This document shows, in pieces, positions 10,450 through 18,414 of a stretch of DNA of 64,000 nucleotides. Each line of letters begins with the position of its first letter. Within the stretch, counting starts at the first letter, position 1. Under the pieces are notes generated by a model. That model made no database searches. It saw nothing but the letters and a program-made list of their open reading frames with translations, and was not told where the DNA came from. Source of the DNA: Rhizobium acidisoli (GTDB lineage Bacteria; Pseudomonadota; Alphaproteobacteria; Rhizobiales; Rhizobiaceae); contig NZ_CP035000.1 of the NCBI RefSeq assembly GCF_002531755.2, positions 558,001-622,000 of the forward strand. Direction: 5' to 3'. Position numbers and translations under genes: made by a program.

Positions 10450-11345
10450 GATTCGACCTCCTCATGCTTCTGGGTCCATCTCAGATAGGGGATGACGACA
10501 GCCATGGTGATCAACAGCAGCACGACGGAGATCGCCGCACCCCGGCCGAAATCGAAGATCTGCATGGCCTGGGTGAAGGCCCAGAGCGCCAGCATCTGGG
10601 TGGACTGGGCCGGGCCGCCGCCGGTCAGGCCGTAGACGATATCGAAGGCCTTCAGCGAGGAGATGATCGAAAGAACGAGAACGATGGTGATCGTCGGGCG
10701 CAAAGCCGGCAGCGTCACATGCTTGAACACCGCCCAGCGGCCGGCGCCATCGATGCGCGCGGCCTCCACCAGCGTCTGCGAGACATTCTGCAGGCCGGCC
10801 AGGAACAGCACCATGGAGAAGCCGACCGTCTGCCAGAGATAGGCGACGAAAACGGAATAGAGGGCGATATCCTTGTTCCCCAGCCAGTCCTTGATCCAGC
10901 CCTGCATACCCCAGGAGGTCAGCAGCTGAGCGAACAGGCCGAAGAAGGGATCGTACATCCACTTCCACATGGTGGCGACGGCGATCGGCGCGATGATGAC
11001 GGGTAGATAGAAGACGGCCCTCAGGCCATTGCGGCCGAAGATTTTCTGATTAAGGCTGAGCGCCAGCAGCAGCCCGACCATCGGCGGGAAGATCAGGCTC
11101 ATCAGCGTCCAGATCACCGTGTTGCGGAAGGCAACCCAGAAGACCGGGTCCCGGGAAAAGATCGCCGAATAATTGGCCATGCCCACGAATTGCCGGTTGG
11201 CGTCCAGCCCGTTCCACTTCTGGAAGCTCAGGATGACGACATTGAGCATCGGGTAGAGCGCAAAGACCGCATAGATCGCCAGCGCCGGTACCAGCAGGAT
11301 TGCCGCTTGCATACGCGGATCATGTGTCGATTGTCGAAGTGACAT
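10446..11345 (-). CDS. Sugar ABC transporter permease (MalF type)
   Basis: 299 residues with six predicted helices; the EAA loop reads VEAARIDGAGRWAVFKHVTLPAL. The N-terminus has the single helix ILLVPALAIYAVFALYPM followed by the periplasmic NRQFVGMANYSAIF region usual for carbohydrate uptake permeases of the CUT1 class. ATG 11345 with GAGGAAAGC before it. It forms a heterodimer with the 9565-10449 product; a perfect hairpin (11397-11422) separates it from the binding-protein gene. Confidence 0.9.
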   Translation of the reverse strand: MSLRQSTHDPRMQAAILLVPALAIYAVFALYPMLNVVILSFQKWNGLDANRQFVGMANYSAIFSRDPVFWVAFRNTVIWTLMSLIFPPMVGLLLALSLNQKIFGRNGLRAVFYLPVIIAPIAVATMWKWMYDPFFGLFAQLLTSWGMQGWIKDWLGNKDIALYSVFVAYLWQTVGFSMVLFLAGLQNVSQTLVEAARIDGAGRWAVFKHVTLPALRPTITIVLVLSIISSLKAFDIVYGLTGGGPAQSTQMLALWAFTQAMQIFDFGRGAAISVVLLLITMAVVIPYLRWTQKHEEVES

Positions 11346-11396
11346 GCTTTCCTCCTGGCAGTGAAAGCCGCTGCCAGCTCATGAAAGAATGTGCCA

Positions 11397-11422
11397 GCCG
11401 ATCGACTCGAAGGTCGATCGGC
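11397..11422 (-). promoter_or_regulatory. Perfect stem-loop between binding-protein and permease genes
   Basis: GCCGATCGAC (11397-11406), loop TCGAAG, GTCGATCGGC (11413-11422): a 10-bp perfect stem just after the binding-protein stop. Such hairpins often protect the upstream mRNA 3' end or cause partial termination, raising binding-protein levels over permeases. There is no U tract, so full termination is unlikely. Confidence 0.6.
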
Positions 11423-11438
11423 CGGCGCTTGGGAGGAA

Positions 11439-12692
11439 TCAGGTTCTGCTTGCGATGAAGGTCTGCAGCTGCTTGGCCGCCTCGGCCGGCTCGGTGTTGC
11501 CGGAGGCGACGTCATTGATGACGCGGAAATATTCCGTCGTCACATCGAGCGGGAAGGCCTGGTCGCCGTTCATGTAGACCTTGCCGTATTTCTGGAAAAT
11601 CCCCAGCCATTCCGCCTCGAGCGGCTTCTGGTTGGCGTATTGGACATTCTTGTTGACCGAGGTCGAGCTCAGCTGGCCGAGCAGATCCTGCTGCACCTTC
11701 GTCGACAGGAAATAGTCGAGGAATTTCGCGGCGGTGTCGGGATTCTTGCTCTTGGTGCTGATGTAATTGTACTCGGCGAAACCATAGAGACGCTCGGTAT
11801 TGGTCGGGAAGGGGAAGATGCCGTAATCGTCGAGATTGGCGCCCGAGCCGTCGAGCTGGCTAACCAGCCAGTCGCCTTCGAGCATCATCGCCGCGCGGCC
11901 GGCCGTGAAGAGGCTGTAGGACTGCTTGTTGTCGATGCCCATGAAGGGCTGCAGCGTATAGTCCTTCGTCCACTTGGCAAACTCCGCAAAGGCGTCCGTT
12001 GCGCAGGGTTCCTTGGTCCAGTCCAGCGTCATCGCCTTCAGCGCGTCGTGCTTCTCGGCGCCGCACTTGGTCTCGAGGATGACGTCCATCAGGCGCATGA
12101 CGTGCCAGTTGACCGTGCCACCGAAGGTGAAGGCGGGGATGCCGGCAGCTTTCAGCTTGTCGGCGGCGGCCAGAAGTTCCTCATAGGTCTTCGGCTCTTC
12201 CTTGATGCCGGCCTGTTCGAAAAGCTTCTTGTTGTAATAGACGGCCTCGCCCTTGAAGGTGAAGGGAACGCCGTGTTTGCCGCCGGGATAAAGGTCGGCG
12301 AAAGCCGCAGCCGAGGGCAGCAATTCGTCGTTCCATTTATATTCGGTGTAATATTTGTCGAGCGGCAGAGAGAGGCCGGCCTTCACATATTCGCCGCCGA
12401 GGCCAAGGCCCGCCCAACTGAAATAGATGTCAGGCCCCTTGTCGGAGCCGGCCGCGACGCGCAGCGCCGTCTTGTGCTCGTCGACGGCGCGCTGAACGAT
12501 CTCGACATGCGTTCCCGGATTCGCCGCTTCGAAATCCGTCGCGACCTTCTTCAGCGCGCCGTTGGCGGCATTGTTGTCGAAGTTGAGCGTCCAGAGCGTG
12601 ATGTCTTCGGCAAGAACCGGCGTCGCGGCGAAAGACGCCATGGCAATCGCGACGATGCTCGCAGTCTTCAATTTCGCGGATAGGGTCAGCAT
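11439..12692 (-). CDS. Extracellular solute-binding protein of a CUT1 sugar ABC importer
   Basis: 417 residues with a Sec signal peptide (MLTLSAKLKTASIVAIAMAS...ATPVLAEDI, cleavage likely after VLA). The body shows family-1 binding-protein marks: ITLWTLNFDNNAANGALKKV, PGTHVEIVQRAVDEHKTALR, and the lobe-2 region GVPFTFKGEAVYYNKKLFEQ. It captures the sugar in the periplasm for the permeases 9565-11345. ATG 12692 with AGGAGGACG before it. It is the first gene of its operon; the shared operator motif lies 59 bases upstream. CUT1 binding proteins usually take di- or oligosaccharides or glycosides, which fits an intracellular glycosidase. Confidence 0.9.
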   Translation of the reverse strand: MLTLSAKLKTASIVAIAMASFAATPVLAEDITLWTLNFDNNAANGALKKVATDFEAANPGTHVEIVQRAVDEHKTALRVAAGSDKGPDIYFSWAGLGLGGEYVKAGLSLPLDKYYTEYKWNDELLPSAAAFADLYPGGKHGVPFTFKGEAVYYNKKLFEQAGIKEEPKTYEELLAAADKLKAAGIPAFTFGGTVNWHVMRLMDVILETKCGAEKHDALKAMTLDWTKEPCATDAFAEFAKWTKDYTLQPFMGIDNKQSYSLFTAGRAAMMLEGDWLVSQLDGSGANLDDYGIFPFPTNTERLYGFAEYNYISTKSKNPDTAAKFLDYFLSTKVQQDLLGQLSSTSVNKNVQYANQKPLEAEWLGIFQKYGKVYMNGDQAFPLDVTTEYFRVINDVASGNTEPAEAAKQLQTFIASRT

Positions 12693-12750
12693 TACCGTCC
12701 TCCTCTTGATAAGCCGGCCCCTTGTCGCAGATGCTCATTTACATGTCAAC

Positions 12751-12761
12751 TGGTATGATGA
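12751..12761 (-). promoter_or_regulatory. GntR/NanR-type operator motif 1
   Basis: TGGTATGATGA, in the context ACTGGTATGATGAG, recurs at 22580 and, with one change, at 26522. It fits the FadR-subfamily consensus TNGTNNNACNA except for one T in place of C, and it contains a GGTAT(A/G) half-site like that of NanR. It lies 59 bases upstream of the binding-protein start at 12692 and after the dhaL stop. Confidence 0.65.
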
Positions 12762-12762
12762 G

Positions 12763-13410
12763 CTAACCATCACGATGCCGTGCGAATTTTGCGATGGAGG
12801 CGATGATGATGGCTGCCGATGCCGCACCGGGGTCGATATGGCCGATTACCCGATCTCCAAGCCGAGATGCCCGTCCCTTCGCCGCCAGTAAATCCCGGGT
12901 CGCTTCGCAGCCTTGGCGCGCTGCCCGGTCCGCCATGTCGAAGCATTCAGCAAGGGCAGATCCCGACGCCCTGACCTTGAGCGCCGCATCTGCCGCTGGC
13001 TTCCAGGTATCGACCATGGTCTTTTCGCCGGGCTCGGCCTTGCCGCGTTCTTGAATCCCTTGCGCCATCACCGCAAAAGCCCGCACGAAGTCGTCATCAC
13101 TTAGTTCAGGCTTGTCCTTGACGGCGGCTCCGGCGCGCATGAAAGCCGTCGCATAGAGCGGGCCCGATGACGCGCCGACCGCATTCAAAAATGCCTTTGC
13201 CGCCGCGTTGAAGACGGCCGTCGGCGCAGCCTGCGCGGGGTCGAGCCCGCCGACGGCCTTGGCCGCGGCCTCACAGCCGGCGTCCATGGCAAGGCCATGA
13301 TCTCCGTCGCCGATGGCGCCGTCCAGCTCGCAGAGATGATCACGCTGCGCCGCGATATCCCCGGCGATCAGGGCAAAGAGGTGCTGCAGGTCTTTCGTCG
13401 TGATTGCCAT
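12763..13410 (-). CDS. dhaL: Dihydroxyacetone kinase-type subunit DhaL (probable tetrulose/triose kinase)
   Basis: 215 residues. DGAIGDGDHGLAMDAG is the metal/ADP-binding loop of the DhaL (Dak2) domain, and SSGPLYATAFMRAG and LAECFDMADRAARQG match the helical barrel. ATG 13410 follows GAGGTGACC and begins 2 bases after the dhaK stop. With DhaK it forms a split kinase for dihydroxyacetone or, as in LerK/DerK kinases of tetritol pathways, erythrulose. No DhaM phosphotransfer subunit is present here, so an ATP-using enzyme is likely but unproven. It is the last gene of the minus-strand apiose operon. Confidence 0.85.
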   Translation of the reverse strand: MAITTKDLQHLFALIAGDIAAQRDHLCELDGAIGDGDHGLAMDAGCEAAAKAVGGLDPAQAAPTAVFNAAAKAFLNAVGASSGPLYATAFMRAGAAVKDKPELSDDDFVRAFAVMAQGIQERGKAEPGEKTMVDTWKPAADAALKVRASGSALAECFDMADRAARQGCEATRDLLAAKGRASRLGDRVIGHIDPGAASAAIIIASIAKFARHRDG

Positions 13411-13412
13411 GG

Positions 13413-14417
13413 TCACCTCGCAAACATGGCGCAATCGCAGGGATGATCGATCAGCCGCTGCAGCTCGTCGTCGAGATGCATGACGGTGATCGACGCGCCT
13501 GCCATTTCCAGCGAAGTGCAATAATTGCCGACGAGCGACGTATGAATGACAAGCCCGGCTTCATCGAGCCGCGCCTTGACGCGCCGCATCATGATGTAGA
13601 GTTCCATCATCGGCGTGGAGCCCAGCGAGTTGACGAGCACGGCGACGCGATCGCCCCGCTCTGCCTTCATCTCCCGGAGGATGCTGTCCATCAGTTCGTC
13701 GGTCACCGCGTCGGCCGTCTTCAACGACTCGCGGGCAACACCGGGTTCGCCGTGAATGCCCATGCCGATCTCCATCTCCTCCTCGCCGATCAGGAAGTTC
13801 GGCTTCAAAGTCTGCGGCAGCGAGCAGGGCGCGAGCGCCACGCCCATTGTATAGGTGCGCGCATTGGCATGGCGCGCGGCGCGTTCGACCTCGTCGAAGG
13901 AATAGAGAAGATCGCAGGCAGCACCAGCCGCCTTGAAGATGAAGACATTGCCGGCAACGCCGCGCCGCTCTTCCCTCTGATCGGCAGGGGCGGAGGCGAC
14001 ATCGTCGGTGGTCAAGACGGTGCGCACCTCGATCTCGTCGAGCGCCAGCATTTCCGCCGCCATATCGAAATTCATCACGTCGCCGGCATAATTGCCGTAC
14101 ATGAAAAGCACGCCAGCGCCGCCGTCGACGGCCTTGGCGCAGGCGATGATCGGATCGGGCGGCGGCGAGGCGAAGACATTGCCGATCGCGGCGGCATCCG
14201 CCAGCCCCTTGCCGACATAACCGAGAAATGTCGGTTCATGCCCGGATCCGCCGCCGATCACCAGCCCGACCTTGCCCTTGCGTGGCCCGTTTCTGGCAAT
14301 GATCGCACGCGGCACATCCTCCACCGCATAGAGATGCCGGGGATGCGCCACGAGGACGCCTTGCAGCATTTCATCGACGGCATCTGCGCCTGCATTGATA
14401 AGCTTTTTCGTCTTCAC
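13413..14417 (-). CDS. dhaK: Dihydroxyacetone kinase-type subunit DhaK
   Basis: 334 residues from a GTG at 14417 with GGGAGGATC before it. GGGSGHEPTFLGYVGKGLAD is the substrate-pocket glycine loop, VLFMYGNYAGDVMNFDMA a core signature, and MGIHGEPG carries the histidine that forms the hemiaminal bond with the ketone substrate. This fold phosphorylates short ketoses. It lies directly downstream of apnL and could phosphorylate L-erythrulose or dihydroxyacetone arising as a side branch of apiose breakdown; the main route via OiaK/OiaX does not need it. Confidence 0.85.
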   Translation of the reverse strand: MKTKKLINAGADAVDEMLQGVLVAHPRHLYAVEDVPRAIIARNGPRKGKVGLVIGGGSGHEPTFLGYVGKGLADAAAIGNVFASPPPDPIIACAKAVDGGAGVLFMYGNYAGDVMNFDMAAEMLALDEIEVRTVLTTDDVASAPADQREERRGVAGNVFIFKAAGAACDLLYSFDEVERAARHANARTYTMGVALAPCSLPQTLKPNFLIGEEEMEIGMGIHGEPGVARESLKTADAVTDELMDSILREMKAERGDRVAVLVNSLGSTPMMELYIMMRRVKARLDEAGLVIHTSLVGNYCTSLEMAGASITVMHLDDELQRLIDHPCDCAMFAR

Positions 14418-14472
14418 GCCGATCCTCCCAGAACGAGCTCCGACTGCATAGATGCGGCTGGCGCGCAGGACG

Positions 14473-16317
14473 TCAATCCGCGAGCGGCAAGACCGCGGTG
14501 GCGAATGGTGCGAGCCGCACCTCTTTGGCCAAGGCGTCGCCGTCGACCCGTCGCTCTTCGCCGGTCAGATTGACCACGTAGATCTTGGCGCCGCCGGCAT
14601 CCCGCGCCACGAAAGACAGCACCTGGGAGGGCGAAGACGAAACGCCTTCCTGCCAGGACGCGCCGGCGAGTGCCGACAAAGTCTGCACCGTATTGAAGAG
14701 CGGCCGCCGCCCGCCGCGTTCGGTCGGTTCATCAGGGCCGGCAATCAGGCCGAACGGGCCGGTCAGTGCCGAAAGCGCCAGGCATTCGAGATCGGCATCC
14801 AGCACCCGGATCGCGTAGCCTAGCGCAAAGGCCTCGGCGAAACGGCCGTTGTGGCGCGGGTCACGATTGGCCATCGGAATGCGCCCACCGGACGGATTGT
14901 CCATGGTGCGGCTGCCATAAGGGTTCTGTCGCATCGGGATCGTCGACGGGCCGATGCGATAGGGCTTGTCGCCGTAAATTGCGCGGACGGATCGCGTGAT
15001 GAAGGGCAGCGCTTCCAATGTCTGCATGACGCTGAGATCGTCGGCCGCATGCACGATCGGGTTGGTGCAATGGCTGACGAAGTCGATCTCGCCAGCCGGC
15101 ACGCGTTTGCGGTTGAGCTCGGTGAAATAGCTCAGCATGCCGCCGCCGATGCGAATCCTGGGGAAGGCGGCGCGGGCAGCGGCATAGATCTCTTCGAGGG
15201 GAGGGCAGTCCGGCCATTTGCTGCCGGGCGGCGTCGACTGCCGATCGACGGAAGGCGAGATCAGGATCGCATCCGGTCGGAAGTCCGCACGCTGCATCTG
15301 GCGGGCAATCTCGGCCGCCTCGCTTGCTGGTGACACCTTGCAGGCAAGCGCGATCTCCAGCGTCGTGCGGCCGCGATGAGCGGCAGTGATCGCGGCAAAT
15401 TTCTGCAGCGCTTCGGCGGCATGTCCGGCGTTCGGATCGAAATGGAAGAGAAGCTCGCGAGGCGCGATCTCCGACAGGAGAGGAAGGGCCGAGAGCGTTG
15501 CATCGGCCTGCTCCGGCGTAACGACCACGCCGATATCGGGCATGGTGCCGGCCCGTGTTCCGAGTTCGAGCCTTATGACACCGCTCGACGTCGCGGCTGA
15601 AAGCGCTGCGGAACGGCTGGTGTCCCTGATCACGAGCGACGTCTTCTGCCGAACCGGTTGGTTGGCGGGAATTTTGTAGGGCCAGGGCAGGGCAAGCGGC
15701 CTGACATAGGTCTTATAGGAGGCATCGGACCAGTTCCTCTGATCCTCCATTTCGAAGGTGTCGCCTTCCATCCGGCATTCCGCCGTCACATCAGGCATGA
15801 CCTGATGGGTGATGGCGCGCATATCCTTGAACGGCTGCCAGGGCTCGATGACATCGGGAAATCGTGTCTGGACGATCCGGCCGTCGACATGTTCAACCGT
15901 TGCCGATGAGCCGGCCACGCCGACGATCGAATGCAGGATGCAGAAGCCGCAGCGATTGGTTTCGAAGCCGGTGTCGCTCGTGGCTTCGGCCTCGAAATCG
16001 AGCCGGTCCGGATATCCCGTGATGCGGACGTCGATGATTAGGCTTGCTCCCTCCGGTCCCTCGCAACGCGCCCGATAAGCGATGTTGAAACGGTCGTCAC
16101 CCTGCTCGATCCTGAGATCGGCGATCTCGGGGCTGCAGGTGCCCCAGTCCCGGTCGCGAACGAGGTAGGAAATCGCCCGCAGCACCTCGATCCCTCGGTA
16201 GCGGATCGTACGCAGGTTGCCATCGGCGAGATCGGCGGTCAGCTGTCGGGCCGTCAGACGAACCGGCGGCGTTTCCACAGCATGGGTGCCGTAAAGCTGG
16301 AAGGCATCAGCCGTCAT
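14473..16317 (-). CDS. apnL: D-apionate lactonase (apiono-lactone hydrolase)
   Basis: 614 residues. The sequence has an N-terminal beta-rich part with FETNRCGFCILHSIVGVAG and a second half with DFVSHCTNPIVHAADDLSVMQ, and I recognise it as the long lactonase of the oxidative apiose pathway, which opens apionolactone to D-apionate. Its partner apsD, whose product is its substrate, is immediately upstream and overlaps it by 4 bases (ATGA). No signal peptide, so cytoplasmic. The assignment rests on remembered family similarity plus a complete set of pathway neighbours. Confidence 0.8.
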   Translation of the reverse strand: MTADAFQLYGTHAVETPPVRLTARQLTADLADGNLRTIRYRGIEVLRAISYLVRDRDWGTCSPEIADLRIEQGDDRFNIAYRARCEGPEGASLIIDVRITGYPDRLDFEAEATSDTGFETNRCGFCILHSIVGVAGSSATVEHVDGRIVQTRFPDVIEPWQPFKDMRAITHQVMPDVTAECRMEGDTFEMEDQRNWSDASYKTYVRPLALPWPYKIPANQPVRQKTSLVIRDTSRSAALSAATSSGVIRLELGTRAGTMPDIGVVVTPEQADATLSALPLLSEIAPRELLFHFDPNAGHAAEALQKFAAITAAHRGRTTLEIALACKVSPASEAAEIARQMQRADFRPDAILISPSVDRQSTPPGSKWPDCPPLEEIYAAARAAFPRIRIGGGMLSYFTELNRKRVPAGEIDFVSHCTNPIVHAADDLSVMQTLEALPFITRSVRAIYGDKPYRIGPSTIPMRQNPYGSRTMDNPSGGRIPMANRDPRHNGRFAEAFALGYAIRVLDADLECLALSALTGPFGLIAGPDEPTERGGRRPLFNTVQTLSALAGASWQEGVSSSPSQVLSFVARDAGGAKIYVVNLTGEERRVDGDALAKEVRLAPFATAVLPLAD

Positions 16318-17348
16318 CGCAGCATGGCCCCGACATCGATCGTCTGCCCCCTGGAAGCACTATCATAGGCGGCTTCAACGAGGGCGAAGGTCTTGAGATT
16401 GTCGGCCCCTGACGTCGAGTGCTCGGCGCCGCGCTTGAGCTGGTCGACCCAATGCTGCTGGATCGCATAGACGCTCTCCTGGATATTGTGCCAGGGCCGA
16501 GAGGCCCAGGACAGCAGCTTCGGCGAGACATCCGTTCTGGTGGTGCCCTTGGCGTTGGTAATTTCGAGGCCATAACCCTGGCTCAGGCGGATCGTGCCTT
16601 CGGCGCCGTCGAGCTCGATCAGCGTCTCCGGGAACGGCTCTTTGGAAAGCTTGGTGGCGTAGCTGACGTCAACGACTGAGGTGGCGCCGCTCTCGTGATC
16701 GAGCAGAATGGTCGCGACATCCTCGCCTTTGATCTTTGGATTGACCCGCCTGGTGCGGGCCGTGAGCGAGCTGACGTCGCCGAGGATATAGCGGGCGATA
16801 TCGAGCGTATGGATGCCGAGATCTTCGATGATGAAGCGCTCGCCTTCGGCGAGATAGGGTTGGCCGGAGAAGACGTCGTAGCCAGAGCGGAAGGAGAAGC
16901 GGCCCCAGAAGGGCGTGCCGATCGCGCCGGCATCGAGCGCCGTGCGGACCGCCTGGATCGGCGTCTGCCAGCGGAAATTCTCGTGCACCATCAGGGCGAC
17001 ACCGGCATTGCGACAGGCCGCGACCATCGCCGTCGCATCCGACAGCGTCTTGGCGAAGGGCTTCTGGCAGATGGCCGGCACCTTATTCCGAGCCGCCATT
17101 TCCACGAGCGCACGGTGGCTCTGCACGGTGGTGGCGATATCGACGAAATCGAAGCCGCCATCGGCAAACAAGGCCTCGGCATCGCTGTAGCGGCGCGCGA
17201 TGCCGAACTGGTCGCCGACGATGTCAAGCCTCTCCGGGTCGCGGTCGCAGATCGCGACGATCTCAGCACCTTCGACGTCGTTCCAGGCATGCATCTGGTT
17301 GATCGCAAAGAAGCCGCAGCCGATCAACGCGCCTTTCAATTCGGTCAT
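16314..17348 (-). CDS. apsD: D-apiose dehydrogenase (Gfo/Idh/MocA family)
   Basis: 344 residues. The N-terminal Rossmann start is KGALIGCGFFAINQMHAW (GxGxx[A/F] dinucleotide loop), then VAICDRDPERLD, and the family's catalytic-lysine motif ICQKPFAKTLSDA is present; YDVFSGQPYLAEG and EDLGIHTLDIARY line the active site. It would oxidise D-apiose to apionolactone with NAD(P). ATG 17348 was chosen over 17384 because AGGTTGAC precedes it and MTELKGALIG is the normal family start. It sits 1 base after the permease stop in the operon. Confidence 0.8.
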   Translation of the reverse strand: MTELKGALIGCGFFAINQMHAWNDVEGAEIVAICDRDPERLDIVGDQFGIARRYSDAEALFADGGFDFVDIATTVQSHRALVEMAARNKVPAICQKPFAKTLSDATAMVAACRNAGVALMVHENFRWQTPIQAVRTALDAGAIGTPFWGRFSFRSGYDVFSGQPYLAEGERFIIEDLGIHTLDIARYILGDVSSLTARTRRVNPKIKGEDVATILLDHESGATSVVDVSYATKLSKEPFPETLIELDGAEGTIRLSQGYGLEITNAKGTTRTDVSPKLLSWASRPWHNIQESVYAIQQHWVDQLKRGAEHSTSGADNLKTFALVEAAYDSASRGQTIDVGAMLR

Positions 17349-17349
17349 G

Positions 17350-18414
17350 TCAACCTGCCTTTGCCATCTGCATGAGGGTGACACGCTGCTGCAGGCGGCG
17401 CTGCGCCTGGTCGACGACCACGGCGATGATGATGACGAGGCCCTTGATGACCATCTGCCAGAAGGAGGAGACGCCCATCATGACAAGCCCGTCGGAGAGG
17501 ATGCCGATGACGAAGGCGCCGATGATCGTGCCGCCGATCGTGCCGCGGCCGCCCGACATCGAGGTGCCGCCGAGAACGGCTGCGGCGATCGCATTGAGCT
17601 CGAAGCTTTCGCCGGTGGCCGGATGGGCGGCCATCAGTTCCGAGGAGATGACGACCCCGACGATCGCCGCGCAAAGCCCGGAGAACATGTAGACGAAGAT
17701 TTTCACGACATCGACGCGGATACCGGACATGCGCGCTGCCCGCTCATTGCCGCCGACGGCGAAGATGTGACGGCCGATCGGCGTCGAGCGGGCGACATAG
17801 GCGGCCGCGAGCGCCAGCACGATCAGGATCCAGATCGAGACCGGCAGGCCGAGAATGCGGCCAGCGCCGAAGAAATCGAAGCCGGTCGTAGCATATTCCG
17901 GCCGGCCGACGAGGTTCGGAAAGGTCTGGCCATCCGACGACAGCAGCGCCAGGCCCCGGGCGACATAGAGCGTGCCGAGGGTGGCGATGAACGGCGCGAC
18001 GTTGAGCTTGGTGATCAACAGGCCGTTGATCAGACCGATGATAAGGCCGATCGACAGCGTGATCAGCACGATCTCGAAGAGGTTGAAATAGATGGTGTAG
18101 CCGATCGGCAGTTCGATGCCGTAGAGGATCAGGCCGCCGGCAACCATGCCGCACAGGCCGACGATCGAACCGACCGAGAGGTCGATGCCGCCGGTGATGA
18201 TGACGAAGGTCATGCCCATGGCCAGGAAAGCGTTCAGCGCCACATGTTTCGACATCAGGATCATGTTCGCGGTCGAGGTGAAGTTCGGCGCGAAGATCGC
18301 AAAGAAGATGATGACGGCGAAAAGCGCGATGAAAGTCCTGAGCTTCATCAGCGTCAGAAGCGCGGAGCCGTTGGCGCCTTTCGGCGCAAGAGTGGTTGAG
18401 GTAGCCGCCATCAT
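17350..18414 (-). CDS. Ribose-type (CUT2) sugar ABC permease
   Basis: 354 residues with about nine to ten hydrophobic segments. The BPD_transp_2 marks are TFVIITGGIDLSVGSIVGL, GNERAARMSGIRVDVVKIFVYMFSG and NAIAAAVLGGTSMSGGRGTIGGT. It homodimerises in the inner membrane and works with the tandem ATPase upstream (18411) and the binding protein at 20676. Its start overlaps the ATPase stop by 4 bases. The position next to apsD implies import of D-apiose or a close relative. Confidence 0.9.
   Translation of the reverse strand: MMAATSTTLAPKGANGSALLTLMKLRTFIALFAVIIFFAIFAPNFTSTANMILMSKHVALNAFLAMGMTFVIITGGIDLSVGSIVGLCGMVAGGLILYGIELPIGYTIYFNLFEIVLITLSIGLIIGLINGLLITKLNVAPFIATLGTLYVARGLALLSSDGQTFPNLVGRPEYATTGFDFFGAGRILGLPVSIWILIVLALAAAYVARSTPIGRHIFAVGGNERAARMSGIRVDVVKIFVYMFSGLCAAIVGVVISSELMAAHPATGESFELNAIAAAVLGGTSMSGGRGTIGGTIIGAFVIGILSDGLVMMGVSSFWQMVIKGLVIIIAVVVDQAQRRLQQRVTLMQMAKAG

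Noticed and set aside
11391..12683. 430-codon plus-strand frame opposite the sugar-binding protein
   Set aside because: The minus strand encodes a clear signal-peptide binding protein with a ribosome site; the plus frame has shadow composition.
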